Origin: Priestia aryabhattai
GTDB taxonomy: Bacteria > Bacillota > Bacilli > Bacillales > Bacillaceae_H
Direction: 5' to 3'
NCBI RefSeq assembly: GCF_023715685.1
Contig: NZ_JAMBOQ010000008.1
Coordinates: forward strand, 1 to 64,000
DNA: 64,000 nucleotides
The notes beneath the pieces are model-generated. The model was not told the origin of the DNA. It searched no databases and worked only from the letters and a program-made list of their open reading frames with translations. The position numbers and the translations under genes are program-made. Shown here in pieces: positions 27,652-36,101 of the stretch. Positions within the stretch are counted from its first letter, which is position 1; each line of letters opens with the position of its first letter.

Positions 27652-29547
27652 TTATGAACGATTTTCCGCCTTAACTTCTAAATTCATACGCTCTTCAATC
27701 AATTTTGTTAATGCCCTTGATCCTTCAGGTACCAAATGGACACCGTCTGATGTAAAGTATTCAGGGTGCTTAGAAGCCTCTGAGTACCAATCAACGAGCG
27801 TGACGTGATCAAACTTTTCAGAAGCAGCTTTCAAGTTCTTGTTCACAGTGCTTTCCCAGGAACGAGGAACGCGCGTATTTACTAAGTAAACGTCCGCTTG
27901 TGAAAAAGCTTTTAACAGTTGTTCAAGTTCTTCATTCGTAAAATAGCCGTTTGTTCCTAACTCAATAATCACTGCACTGTTCGGATTATTAAATGCTTGA
28001 TAACTAGGAGTTAGCTGCAGTGCTTCATTGAGCTGCCTTCCTACTTTTCCGTCAATCGTAATACTAAGCGGCATCTCTTTAAGATTAGGAGCAATATCCA
28101 GCATGACCGAGTCTCCAATCGCAAGAACATCTCTGTAAGAATTCGGCTGCTGCTTTTCTTTTGCATCTGATTTTTCTTCTCCAGAATTCTTTTCCGCGTT
28201 CTCTGCTTTTTTATTCTCCGCTTTGTTCTTATCTTTGACAGAAGTTGAAGCATTTTCTTTGTGATTCGTTTGAATTTTAACCTCTGTCTCTTTTGCTGCA
28301 GTCTCATCCTTTTGTTGCGTACTAATAGCAAAGCTTGTCATATCCGCTGTAAACAGTGCCAAAAAGAAAATGAGACTGCCCAAAACCGCTTGTCTCGAAC
28401 GAGAGAGGTTACGCCATTTAAAAAGCTCTCTCGGGTGGTAGTGCCGGAAATAATAGCGAAAGCCGCGTGTGCGGATAGGCACCTCGATGTAACGGTACGA
28501 AAGTTCAGCAATGATAAATGTAATTCCTACTTGTAACAGCGCATGCCAATAGACCGGACGACCAATCTCGGATACAGGTGTTGTAAGAACAATAACAGGA
28601 TAATGCCACAAATAGATGCCGTATGATCTAGTACCAAGCCACCGAAGCGGTTTAAACGACAGAGCTTTTCCTAAAAAACTACTAGGATGACTAATCGTTG
28701 CAACCAACAGAGCAGCGTTTAGACAAATCAGCAGCATTCCACCTTGATAAAGAAAAGATGCATGAGTATACTCATCAACGCTCCATACGCAGAGAATAAA
28801 TACAAAGAAGCTCACCATACTTACTGCGTTTAATACTTGCTTGCCCGCAGCTGGAAGGTTTTTTGATGATAAACGATACATTGGCCAGACAAATGCGAGT
28901 AAACACCCGATTAAAAGGGCAAACAGCCGAGTATCGGTTCCATAATAAATGCGGCTAGGATCTCCTCCTGGCTCATATAAAAAAGACATCAGAATGGCTG
29001 AAGCCATTACTCCAGCTAAAATGAAAAGAGAAAGAATTCCTCTCTTTTTGATAAATTTTAAACCCAACAATAAAACGAGTGGCCACACAATATAAAACTG
29101 CTCTTCAATAGCAAGTGACCATAAGTTCTTTAATGGTGACGGTGATCCAAAACTATCAAAATATGAAACTTTATGAAAAATAAACCACCAGTTACTCATA
29201 TAAAAAATAGACGATAATGCATCGCCTCGTAGCGTTGTTAACAATGGCCGGTTAAATAAAATAACCCACGCTGCAGTTAATACTACCATCACATACACAG
29301 CTGGAAGAAGTCTTCTCGTACGGCTGATCCAAAAATGCTTCAAATTCTTTAAAGGATTTTCCCAAGATTGCACCAGTAAAATCGAGGTAATTAAATACCC
29401 TGATAATACAAAGAAAACGTCAACTCCTAAAAATCCTCCAGATGCCCATCCAAAGCCTAAGTGATAAGCAATGACAGCCATGACAGCAAAGGCTCGAAGT
29501 CCATCCAAACTATATATATACCTATTTTTCTTTTCTTTTGCACTCAT
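27652..29547 (-). CDS. OatA-like peptidoglycan O-acetyltransferase
   Basis: About 631 aa. The N-terminal half is an acyltransferase-3 membrane domain with about 10-11 TM helices (SLDGLRAFAVMAVIAYHLGF at the start). A lysine/glutamate-rich linker follows. The C-terminal SGNH esterase-like domain has AIGDSVM, IELGTNGYF and SDGVHL (Ser, Gly/Asn, Asp-His blocks). This layout is that of OatA, which O-acetylates muramic acid and confers lysozyme resistance. TTGGAGG lies 8 nt before the ATG at 29547; the frame opens 10 codons earlier at 29577. Confidence 0.87.
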   Translation of the reverse strand: MSAKEKKNRYIYSLDGLRAFAVMAVIAYHLGFGWASGGFLGVDVFFVLSGYLITSILLVQSWENPLKNLKHFWISRTRRLLPAVYVMVVLTAAWVILFNRPLLTTLRGDALSSIFYMSNWWFIFHKVSYFDSFGSPSPLKNLWSLAIEEQFYIVWPLVLLLGLKFIKKRGILSLFILAGVMASAILMSFLYEPGGDPSRIYYGTDTRLFALLIGCLLAFVWPMYRLSSKNLPAAGKQVLNAVSMVSFFVFILCVWSVDEYTHASFLYQGGMLLICLNAALLVATISHPSSFLGKALSFKPLRWLGTRSYGIYLWHYPVIVLTTPVSEIGRPVYWHALLQVGITFIIAELSYRYIEVPIRTRGFRYYFRHYHPRELFKWRNLSRSRQAVLGSLIFFLALFTADMTSFAISTQQKDETAAKETEVKIQTNHKENASTSVKDKNKAENKKAENAEKNSGEEKSDAKEKQQPNSYRDVLAIGDSVMLDIAPNLKEMPLSITIDGKVGRQLNEALQLTPSYQAFNNPNSAVIIELGTNGYFTNEELEQLLKAFSQADVYLVNTRVPRSWESTVNKNLKAASEKFDHVTLVDWYSEASKHPEYFTSDGVHLVPEGSRALTKLIEERMNLEVKAENRS

Positions 29548-29821
29548 AAAAATGCCTCCAAGCAATATGTACAACAAATTTCTCTTTCAATAAACATTAA
29601 GAATATTACGTAATTGTTACATTTTTGTTACAAAAATCATTATATACAATATTATTACTTTCTTCAATATATCACTTACTTAAAATCAAAGAATAAGTAA
29701 AAAGAAACAAATTCATTATCTATCTTATTCATAAACTACTAATTTAGTAGTAGTCATATCGATTCTATCTGCGCAGTACTAAAGCCTAACATCTTTCTTT
29801 CACCTTACCCGTTTCGGAAAT
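29548..29821. other. intergenic upstream of the OatA-like gene
   Basis: AT-rich with no gene-like frame. It holds a 17-bp inverted repeat, ACTACTA-ATT-TAGTAGT (29735-29751), that could be an operator for the leftward acyltransferase gene. No convincing promoter boxes were placed. Confidence 0.4.
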
Positions 29822-29852
29822 AGAAAAACTTCACACAATTGGTGAAGTTTCT
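29822..29852 (-). terminator. terminator of the padR-gnat operon
   Basis: The reverse strand has AACTTCAC, loop CAATTGT, GTGAAGTTTTTC, immediately after the GNAT stop codon. Confidence 0.8.
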
Positions 29853-30294
29853 ACGGTGCCTTTAGCATATCTACGTGGGGGAGCCCTTCATCTGAATAAA
29901 TATCGGAAATAGGTCTAAAACCAAACGATTCATAAAATGTTTGAAGTCTGCTTTGAGCTTGAATTTTAATTGTTTTTTCATGCCACTCATTCTCTAGAAA
30001 ATCAATTCCTCTTGCTACTAGTTCTCTTCCGAGACCTGTACCGCGCTGTTCTTGTTTTACAATAATGCGCCCAAGAGAAGCTTCCTGATAGCTAATTCCT
30101 TTTGGTAAAACTCTAAGGTACGCGATAATTTTTCTATCCTCTTTTTTGAACAAGTGATAAGCAAGTTTGTCTTTTCCATCTACTTCTAAGTAAGCACACT
30201 TCTGTTCGACAACAAAAATAGCGGTGCGAACCTGTAAAATTTCATAAAGTTCACCGTTTGTCAGCTCTTGAAATGATTTTATGCACCAAGTCAT
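29851..30294 (-). CDS. ElaA-like GNAT acetyltransferase
   Basis: 147 aa. The N-terminal FVVEQKCAYLEVDGKD segment is typical of ElaA, and the acetyl-CoA-binding motif is LGRIIVKQEQRGTGLGREL (Q/RxxGxG/A). Cytoplasmic; the acceptor is unknown. It starts 17 bp after the PadR gene and shares its terminator, so the two form a small operon likely under PadR control. Confidence 0.85.
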   Translation of the reverse strand: MTWCIKSFQELTNGELYEILQVRTAIFVVEQKCAYLEVDGKDKLAYHLFKKEDRKIIAYLRVLPKGISYQEASLGRIIVKQEQRGTGLGRELVARGIDFLENEWHEKTIKIQAQSRLQTFYESFGFRPISDIYSDEGLPHVDMLKAP

Positions 30295-30311
30295 GATCCG
30301 TTCACCTTTTC

Positions 30312-30866
30312 TTATTGTTCTTTTTCAATTAAATTCAGCGTACGTTCCAGCCAATTGATATAGCTTGTCTCCCGGTCTTGAGCGCGAGATAGCACCAAAT
30401 AATGACCAAATTGAGGAGAAGAAACGGTAATATGATGATTAACTTGTTCTAAAAGGTCATCCATTCGTTTCTTTAAAAAAGTCAGCTTCACTTTCCTGCT
30501 TGATAATTGATTATCTATTTGTTGCTTTAACTCTTCTATTGACATAGATGAAGCAAAATAAGCTTTTAACATAAATTCATCTTTAGTTGTTTCAGGAATA
30601 GGATCAATTGTAGTGAGCCACTTGCTTAACTCGTCTCTTCCCTCTTCCGTTATCGAATACATCTTTTTTTCTAATTTCTTGCCTTGAATCACGGTTTCAT
30701 AGCGAATAAATCCCTCTTCTGTTAATCGCCTTAACTCGGGATAAATCTGGCTGTGCTTAGCACTCCAAAAATTACCGATCTCTTCTTTAAAAAGTCTGGT
30801 AATGTCATACCCACTGAGCTCCTTCTGATCTAAGAGCCCTAATATTGCATATTTTAATACTCTCAT
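30312..30866 (-). CDS. PadR-family transcriptional regulator
   Basis: About 184 aa; N-terminal winged HTH (MRVLKYAILGLLDQKELSGYDI...QIYPELRRLTEEGFI) and a C-terminal dimerisation helix region, the layout of PadR subfamily 2 (Vir_act_alpha_C). TGGAGG lies 6 nt before the ATG at 30866; the open frame extends 17 codons upstream. A perfect PadR-type operator precedes it, so it is probably an autorepressor that also controls the GNAT gene. Effector unknown, possibly a phenolic or a drug. Confidence 0.88.
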   Translation of the reverse strand: MRVLKYAILGLLDQKELSGYDITRLFKEEIGNFWSAKHSQIYPELRRLTEEGFIRYETVIQGKKLEKKMYSITEEGRDELSKWLTTIDPIPETTKDEFMLKAYFASSMSIEELKQQIDNQLSSRKVKLTFLKKRMDDLLEQVNHHITVSSPQFGHYLVLSRAQDRETSYINWLERTLNLIEKEQ

Positions 30867-30919
30867 TCTGTTCCTCCACATTATTTCTTCCATCAGTATA
30901 GCATATAAACATTTCATTT

Positions 30920-30939
30920 ACATGTTTGCCAAAACATGT
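30920..30939. promoter_or_regulatory. PadR-type operator
   Basis: ACATGTTT-GCCA-AAACATGT, a perfect 8-bp inverted repeat with a 4-bp centre. It contains ATGT-N8-ACAT, the consensus known for PadR operators, and lies 54 bp upstream of the padR start. Confidence 0.75.
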
Positions 30940-31119
30940 TTGCATATACTTTTCATTTACCTTTTTTCTATTATTTTCTCTTTACAGATTAATTTAAATT
31001 TTTGAAAAGTTACCTCCACAATCAATGGTTTTCATGATAGTATAATGATATTCTTTCTGACATCAGTCATTAGCCATTTTGTATGATGAGTGTTCGAACT
31101 AATTTGAGGAGGAATTAAT

Positions 31120-32217
31120 GTGATTACGTTAAACAGAGCTTATAATTTTAATGCAGGTCCATCTGCGCTTCCCCTACCTGTCTTACAACTTGCTCAAGAG
31201 GAGCTAGTTAATTTCAAAAATACAGGTATGTCTGTGATGGAATTATCACATCGCAGTAAAGAGTTTGAAGATGTATTAACACATGCTAAAGAAACACTCA
31301 CGGAATTGCTTAACATTCCAGATACACATGAAATTTTATTCCTGCAGGGCGGAGCAAGCCTGCAATTCTCTATGATTCCAATGAACTTTTTAGCTCCTGA
31401 TCAAGTCGGTGCATATGTGCTAACTGGATCATGGTCAGAAAAAGCATTAAAAGAAGCAAAAAAACTTGGAAAAACAGCAGTGGTTGCTTCTACCAAAGAA
31501 GAGAACTACCGCTCTATTCCAGCTTTAAATGATTTAAAGCTTTCAAAAGAAGATATTGGCTACTTGCATATCACGTCCAACAATACCATTTTTGGTACAC
31601 AATGGGCTGACTATCCTTCTATTGAAGGAGTAGACTTAATTGCTGACATGTCAAGCGACATTCTTTGCCGTCAAATTGATGTATCTAAGTTCTCACTCAT
31701 TTATGCTGGTGCTCAGAAAAACCTCGGACCATCTGGTGTAACGGTTGTCATTCTGAAGAAAGAATTGCTTAAACGTATTCCTGAAGGTTTACCAACAATG
31801 CTGAATTACGAGACACATGTAAAGAGCAACTCTCTTTACAACACTCCTCCAACGTTTGGCATTTATATGCTTTCACTTGTTTTAGATTGGATTAAAGAAC
31901 AAGGTGGCGTTAAAGCAATTGAAGCTCAAAACCATAAAAAAGCTAAGTTACTCTACACAAGCATGGAACGTTCAAACGGTTTCTATACCCCTCACGCTAC
32001 AGAGGAAAGCCGGTCAATTATGAATGTAACGTTTACTTTACCAAACGATGAGCTAACAGCTGCATTTTTACAGCAAGCAAAAGAAAAAGGCTTCGTAGGA
32101 TTAGCTGGACACCGTTCAATCGGCGGATGCCGCGCTTCTATTTATAATGCTGTACCGCTTGAAGCATGTGAAGCTCTTGCCGTCTTTATGGATGAATTTG
32201 CACAGGCAAACGCATAA
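31120..32217 (+). CDS. serC: phosphoserine aminotransferase
   Basis: 365 aa, class-V PLP enzyme; makes 3-phosphoserine from 3-phosphohydroxypyruvate and glutamate in serine synthesis. N-terminal YNFNAGPSALP, the PLP-binding Lys in IYAGAQKNLGPSG and the C-terminal GLAGHRSIGGCRASIYNA (phosphate-binding) are diagnostic. It starts with GTG (31120), 9 nt after GAGGAGG. Followed by trpP, as in B. subtilis (yhaF-yhaG). Confidence 0.97.
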   Translation: MITLNRAYNFNAGPSALPLPVLQLAQEELVNFKNTGMSVMELSHRSKEFEDVLTHAKETLTELLNIPDTHEILFLQGGASLQFSMIPMNFLAPDQVGAYVLTGSWSEKALKEAKKLGKTAVVASTKEENYRSIPALNDLKLSKEDIGYLHITSNNTIFGTQWADYPSIEGVDLIADMSSDILCRQIDVSKFSLIYAGAQKNLGPSGVTVVILKKELLKRIPEGLPTMLNYETHVKSNSLYNTPPTFGIYMLSLVLDWIKEQGGVKAIEAQNHKKAKLLYTSMERSNGFYTPHATEESRSIMNVTFTLPNDELTAAFLQQAKEKGFVGLAGHRSIGGCRASIYNAVPLEACEALAVFMDEFAQANA

Positions 32218-32311
32218 TTGGCAGAATTAACTGATTCTTTTTTCACATAAATATGTTATAATCAGTATGTAAATATATGCAATGGGCATAGGCGCACTAT
32301 TGGTATATTTC

Positions 32312-32339
32312 GAGCTTAGCTTAGAAGAGGAGAGATGAG
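32312..32339 (+). promoter_or_regulatory. TRAP-binding site overlapping the trpP ribosome binding site
   Basis: Six NAG triplets, GAG, TAG, TAG, GAG, GAG, GAG, at 32312, 32317, 32322, 32327, 32332 and 32337, each separated by exactly 2 nt, end 2 nt before the start codon and cover the Shine-Dalgarno. This is the spacing bound by tryptophan-activated TRAP (MtrB). In B. subtilis TRAP blocks translation of trpP at the same place. Confidence 0.9.
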
Positions 32340-32341
32340 AA

Positions 32342-32872
32342 ATGAATACAAAAGTTTTAGTTTCTTTAGCGTTATTAGTCGGAATTGGAGCGGTTCTCCA
32401 CACGGTGGTACCTCCTATTTTATTTGGAATGAAGCCAGATATGATGTTAACAATGATGTTTTTAGCAATCCTGTTGTTTCCTAGCGTAAAAAATGTAGTA
32501 CTAGTAAGCTTCACAACAGCTTTTATTTCTGCATTAACGTCTAGTTTCCCGGGAGGACATATTGCAAACTTAGTTGATAAACCAATTACAGCATTTGTTT
32601 TCTTTGCATTATTTATGCTTGTGAAAAGAACAACAGGCATTAAAACACCAGTTGCTGCTGCTTTAACAGCTGTTGGCACACTCGTATCAGGAACCGTATT
32701 CTTGTCAGCTGCCGCGCTAATCGTCGGCTTACCGGGCGGAAATAGCGTCATGGCACTTGTTGCTGCAGTTGTATTACCTGCAACAGTAGTTAATACAATC
32801 GTTATGGTCGTTATTTATCCAATTGTTCAATCCGTTCTAAAACGCACAAGTATCAAAGCAAAATTATCGTAA
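32342..32872 (+). CDS. trpP: tryptophan transporter TrpP
   Basis: 176 aa, about five TM helices, a small integral membrane protein of the TrpP family (FPGGHIANLVDKPITA motif). It imports tryptophan. Orthologue of B. subtilis TrpP (YhaG) and located directly after serC. The TRAP triplets over its ribosome binding site make tryptophan repression of translation very likely. Confidence 0.93.
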   Translation: MNTKVLVSLALLVGIGAVLHTVVPPILFGMKPDMMLTMMFLAILLFPSVKNVVLVSFTTAFISALTSSFPGGHIANLVDKPITAFVFFALFMLVKRTTGIKTPVAAALTAVGTLVSGTVFLSAAALIVGLPGGNSVMALVAAVVLPATVVNTIVMVVIYPIVQSVLKRTSIKAKLS

Positions 32873-32874
32873 CG

Positions 32875-32917
32875 TCAAGAGCCTGATTTAATTAAGAATC
32901 AGGCTCTTTTTTTACAC
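32875..32917 (+). terminator. terminator of trpP
   Basis: AAGAGCCTGATT, loop TAATTAAG, AATCAGGCTCTTTTTTT, directly after the stop codon. Confidence 0.92.
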
Positions 32918-32926
32918 CAAAAGCTG

Positions 32927-32950
32927 AGGTCCGCCAAGCTTGGCGGACCT
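32927..32950. repeat. 24-bp perfect palindrome after the trpP terminator
   Basis: A 24-bp palindrome centred on AAGCTT, with arms AGGTCCGCCAAG and CTTGGCGGACCT, followed by TTAATAAA. It could form a second, tighter hairpin (back-up terminator) or be a protein-binding site. It is GC-rich compared with its surroundings. Confidence 0.7.
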
Positions 32951-33126
32951 TTAATAAAACGGTTCATTTATAGTATGTTGCTGATTTTTTAGTGACAGCC
33001 TACAGTTCGACTTTTAACTTTTTGTTTAAAAAGAAATGATACAGGATTCTTTCACTTAAATTTCATTTGCAGCTAATACAATAGGTATGAAGACTTACTC
33101 TGTAATAAAGGTTTAAGTTCCCCATC

Positions 33127-33317
33127 CTAGGTTACATAATAAAGTATAAGAGCCAATAAAAAACTCGCAAAAGCCACTGTCGCACATGTAAGAGACTTTT
33201 GTTTAAGCACATGTTTAGGCGGATATGAAGCCGTTCTAGTCGTAAGGCTAAACCATTTAAAAGCAGCCAGAAAAAAACTCAGGCTGATCATCAAAAGAAT
33301 GAATAAAGCTATCCCAT
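33127..33317 (-). pseudogene. small two-TM membrane protein gene, frameshifted at codon 2
   Basis: A perfect AAGGAGG lies 8 nt before an ATG (33317) that runs ATG GGA TAG, a stop. Shifting by one base in the GGG run opens a clean 61-codon frame to 33127 encoding IALFILLMISLSFFLAAF..., a polar middle (KHVLKQKSL) and a second helix ATVAFASFLLALILYY. One missing G would restore a 63-aa protein. It could be a true frameshift or a base-call error in a homopolymer. Confidence 0.6.
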
Positions 33318-33418
33318 GTTGATAACCTCCTTCTTTTGTATAAATCTATGCTATTTTTTTATGATTATGTCAGAAGGAAGTGTTAGCAATTACTTTACTA
33401 CATAGGAGGAAATAAACA

Positions 33419-33814
33419 ATGAGTAGAATGAAAAAACTAGCAGCTGGAGCAGCAATCGGAAGCACCGTAGCCGCTATTACAACGCTTCTTGTTACTCCAT
33501 ATTCAGGACGAGAACTTAAACAGCGTGTAAGTTCTCGAAAAGACCGAGTTAACGCTTCACAACAAGAGCTCTCAACAAAAATAAAAGCTGTTTCTCAACA
33601 AGTACAAATGACCGCCAGAGAAGGAAATACTATAGTGAAAAATATCGCAAGTGACCTTTCTACTACCATTGGTCAGTTTAAAAAAGAAATTGTTCCTCAT
33701 AAGGAATCCATTCAGCATCATTTGGAAGAAATCCAAAATTCTTTGTCAAACCTAGAGGAACATGTACAGACAACTAAAAATCCCAATGAAAAAATTGACA
33801 AAAAAGAAGGTTAA
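33419..33814 (+). CDS. yhaH: YtxH-domain protein YhaH
   Basis: 131 aa. A glycine/alanine-rich N-terminal segment, AAGAAIGSTVAAITTLLVTPYSGRELKQRV, is the YtxH signature (one short membrane helix followed by LLxTPxSGxExR). The rest is a predicted coiled coil. Orthologue by place of B. subtilis yhaH, a general-stress-type protein. AGGAGG lies 9 nt before the ATG. Function unknown. Confidence 0.82.
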   Translation: MSRMKKLAAGAAIGSTVAAITTLLVTPYSGRELKQRVSSRKDRVNASQQELSTKIKAVSQQVQMTAREGNTIVKNIASDLSTTIGQFKKEIVPHKESIQHHLEEIQNSLSNLEEHVQTTKNPNEKIDKKEG

Positions 33815-33927
33815 AACGCCTTCTTTTTTAATTTTTTAAAATTTTGTAAATTTACATCTTTATAATTTTTTATTTTATTGGCATAATAGAAGATAAATAA
33901 AAAAAGAGACTAAGTAGGTGGGAGAAG

Positions 33928-34524
33928 ATGAAAAAGACTAGTGATCAAGATTACAGTTTGAAAGAAGCACTTCTATTTAGCCAACGCATTGCCCAATTAA
34001 GTAAAGCCCTTTGGAAAACCGTAGAGAAGGATTGGCAGCAATGGATTAAGCCTTATGACCTTAATATTAACGAGCATCATATTTTATGGATTTCATATCA
34101 TTTAAACGGGGCTTCCATTTCCGAAATTGCCAAGTTTGGAGTTATGCATGTTTCTACTGCATTTAACTTCTCCAAAAAACTAGAAGAACGAGGTTTACTT
34201 GAGTTTTCTAAAAAAGAAAGCGACAAGCGAAATACGTACATTCAGCTGACAGATAAAGGCGAGGCCATTTTATTAGATTTAATGGAACATTATGAACCTT
34301 CTAATAATTCAGTGTTCAGCGGCGCACTTCCGTTGCGCGACTTGTACGGCAAATTCCCTGAGTTTATGGAACTAATGACCGTCATCCGCAAAATTTATGG
34401 TGAAGATTTTATGGATATCTTCGAGCGATCTTTCCATCATATCGAAGAAGAATTCACTGAAGAAGATGGCAAACTTGTCAAGAAAGATAAAGAAAACCAC
34501 CAGGAGACTATTTCAAACTCTTAA
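33928..34524 (+). CDS. hpr: MarR-family transition-state regulator Hpr/ScoC
   Basis: 198 aa. Winged-HTH MarR domain ([52 protein letters not shown]) with the Hpr-specific N and C extensions. In B. subtilis it represses protease and sporulation genes (aprE, nprE, sinI). AGGTGGGAG precedes the ATG. Position between yhaH and yhaI is conserved. Confidence 0.95.
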   Translation: MKKTSDQDYSLKEALLFSQRIAQLSKALWKTVEKDWQQWIKPYDLNINEHHILWISYHLNGASISEIAKFGVMHVSTAFNFSKKLEERGLLEFSKKESDKRNTYIQLTDKGEAILLDLMEHYEPSNNSVFSGALPLRDLYGKFPEFMELMTVIRKIYGEDFMDIFERSFHHIEEEFTEEDGKLVKKDKENHQETISNS

Positions 34525-34527
34525 TGG

Positions 34528-34872
34528 TTAGTCCCTTATCCATTGAATAATTTCAAAAAATTCATTCATCACGTCTTGATAAGAAGGTTGATAACGAAGC
34601 GATTCGACCGTCTCTCTAGGATTTAATTTATAATTCAGCATGCCAACAAATTGTGTAAGAAGCGGAACAAAGTCTGTTAGGCCTTCCGCTTTTTGCTCAA
34701 TATATTCGTTTTTTGTATCTTCACACAGAATTAAAATTTCCTCTACTTCCTTCTTTGTAAGCTGATTTCTTACCACTAAATCAATAAATGGTTTAGCTTC
34801 TTGTTCAGATGTCCCAGATAACAGTTTTATGTAATATTCTAAACGTGATACTCGAGATTCTAAAGTTTCCAT
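34528..34872 (-). CDS. yhaI: DUF1878 protein YhaI
   Basis: 114 aa, helical, acidic, no TM. Matches the family of B. subtilis YhaI in length and location next to hpr (convergent, 3 bp apart). AGGGGAAG precedes the ATG. No catalytic motif is visible; function unknown. Confidence 0.82.
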   Translation of the reverse strand: METLESRVSRLEYYIKLLSGTSEQEAKPFIDLVVRNQLTKKEVEEILILCEDTKNEYIEQKAEGLTDFVPLLTQFVGMLNYKLNPRETVESLRYQPSYQDVMNEFFEIIQWIRD

Positions 34873-35357
34873 CCGCTTCCCCTACTCCTTCAACGTTCAT
34901 ATACCTCTACTCCATATTGTACATGATTCATTCATGTTCTTCCAAATAATTCTTTCTTCGTCATTCACATTTCATGTTTAAGTCGCACCGTATAAAGATT
35001 TTCATATACTGATTATATACTCACTGCATATATTAATATAAATCCCTCTGTCCTTTTTAACAATCCCTTTGGCACAATGGCTAACTGTCACTCATTTCTT
35101 ATCCATTCACTTTGCTATTTGGTTTAAAACCTATTTCTCAATTTCTCAACTTCTCAACTACCCTTTATAAAATAAAAACCGCATTTCTATGTAAATACCT
35201 TTTGAAATTCTTTGCTCAACTGTATATATAACTATCTATTTTACCGCTTTTTTGGTAATGTTAATATAGATATTTGTAAATTCATACAAAGCTGTACTAT
35301 ATAAATGACTATAAGACTTTTTGTCTTCGTCACACTGATTTTGTTAGGGGGATTTTT
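34873..35357. other. intergenic, yhaI / small membrane protein
   Basis: An AT-rich 485-bp region with no gene-like frame on either strand. It must hold the yhaI promoter. A short tandem repeat, TTTCTCAA-TTTCTCAA-CTTCTCAA, lies near 35134-35157. No other structure seen. Confidence 0.5.
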
Positions 35358-35537
35358 ATGTACATATTCTTTATTGTATTTGCACTATTCATTTTATTCT
35401 ACATCAATGCACTAACAAATACATTGTGTATTCAAAAAGAAATTCCAGCTGAAAAACAGCCTAAAGTTTTTCGTACGATTAATGTATTAATTACCATTTT
35501 ATTAGTTTCATCTTATATTGAAGTATCATTTACATAA
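35358..35537 (+). CDS. small membrane protein, 59 aa
   Basis: Reading frame MYIFFIVFALFILFYINALT... with one TM helix at residues 2-20, a polar stretch (EIPAEKQPKVFRT), and a second hydrophobic segment INVLITILLVSSYI. AGGGGGA lies 5 nt before the ATG and a strong terminator follows the stop. I do not recognise the family. The ribosome binding site, terminator and two-helix layout support a real gene. Confidence 0.7.
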   Translation: MYIFFIVFALFILFYINALTNTLCIQKEIPAEKQPKVFRTINVLITILLVSSYIEVSFT

Positions 35538-35569
35538 AAAACGGTGAGATGTCTCACCGCTTTTTTATA
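35538..35569 (+). terminator. terminator after the 59-aa membrane protein gene
   Basis: ACGGTGAG, loop ATGT, CTCACCGCTTTTTT, directly after the stop codon. Confidence 0.88.
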
Positions 35570-35572
35570 GGC

Positions 35573-35668
35573 TTAGCAAAAACAGCTAGCTCCGATGATA
35601 ACTAATAAGATGAATAATACGACTAATAGCGCAAATCCACCGCCGTATCCGCATCCGTAAGAACCCAT
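35573..35668 (-). CDS. YjcZ-family tiny sporulation protein (copy 1)
   Basis: 31 aa: a Gly/Tyr/Cys head (GSYGCGYGGG), then a single helix FALLVVLFILLVIIG and a Cys-rich tail (SCFC). This GYGGGF...LLVVLFILL pattern is the YjcZ family, small hydrophobic proteins linked to sporulation. AAAGGAG lies 8 nt before the ATG. Paired with an almost identical copy 36 bp upstream. Confidence 0.85.
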   Translation of the reverse strand: MGSYGCGYGGGFALLVVLFILLVIIGASCFC

Positions 35669-35704
35669 ATCTATCGCTCCTTTCCTTTTAAATTCACCTG
35701 TTTC

Positions 35705-35794
35705 TTAGTGGTAACATGCACAACCGACAATGACTAATAAGATAAATAGCACAACTAATAGTGCAAAACCGCCTCCATATCCGCATCCGCTCAT
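35705..35794 (-). CDS. YjcZ-family tiny sporulation protein (copy 2)
   Basis: 29 aa, SGCGYGGGFALLVVLF... with C-terminal CACYH. Nearly identical core to copy 1 and on the same strand 36 bp upstream, so probably one transcript and a recent duplication. GGGGGTG lies 6 nt before the ATG. Confidence 0.85.
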   Translation of the reverse strand: MSGCGYGGGFALLVVLFILLVIVGCACYH

Positions 35795-36101
35795 TTGAGC
35801 ACCCCCTTTGTTTACTAATACTGCATCTTATGCATCAGCTCAAAAAACGTCTAGGCTTTTAGCCCAAACTCCATAATTTATTTCTCTTGCTTCTCATTTG
35901 CAGATTACTCTGTGAGTTTGTCCTCCATTTTGAAAACGCTTTATAAAAAAGCAATCATAAGCGTATATTTACTCAATGATTAGTGGAAAATAAATGTAAA
36001 TTTGCGTGGTTTTAACTTCATTTGCTAACATCAGGAAATGTGATATAGTAAATCTTGAGTCAAGCTACATAAGTAAAAATGATGAGTAGGAGTGTTTACG
36101 T
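35795..36101. other. divergent region, yjcZ-type pair / prsA
   Basis: Between the leftward peptide pair and rightward prsA. It holds the prsA promoter (36022-36049) and a cre-like sequence TGAAAACGCTTTAT (35931-35944, one mismatch to consensus), of uncertain significance. No further gene seen. Confidence 0.5.
36022..36049 (+). promoter_or_regulatory. promoter of prsA
   Basis: TTGCTA (36022-36027), 16 bp, TGATATAGT: an extended -10 with TATAGT at 36044-36049. It lies 53 bp upstream of the prsA start. Confidence 0.55.

Noticed and set aside
28041..28331. Lys/Arg-rich frame within the OatA-like gene
   Set aside because: It is the linker region of the acyltransferase read in another frame.
35931..35944. 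Functional cre site near prsA
   Set aside because: One mismatch, and it lies far from both the prsA promoter and the small-peptide genes; kept only as a note.
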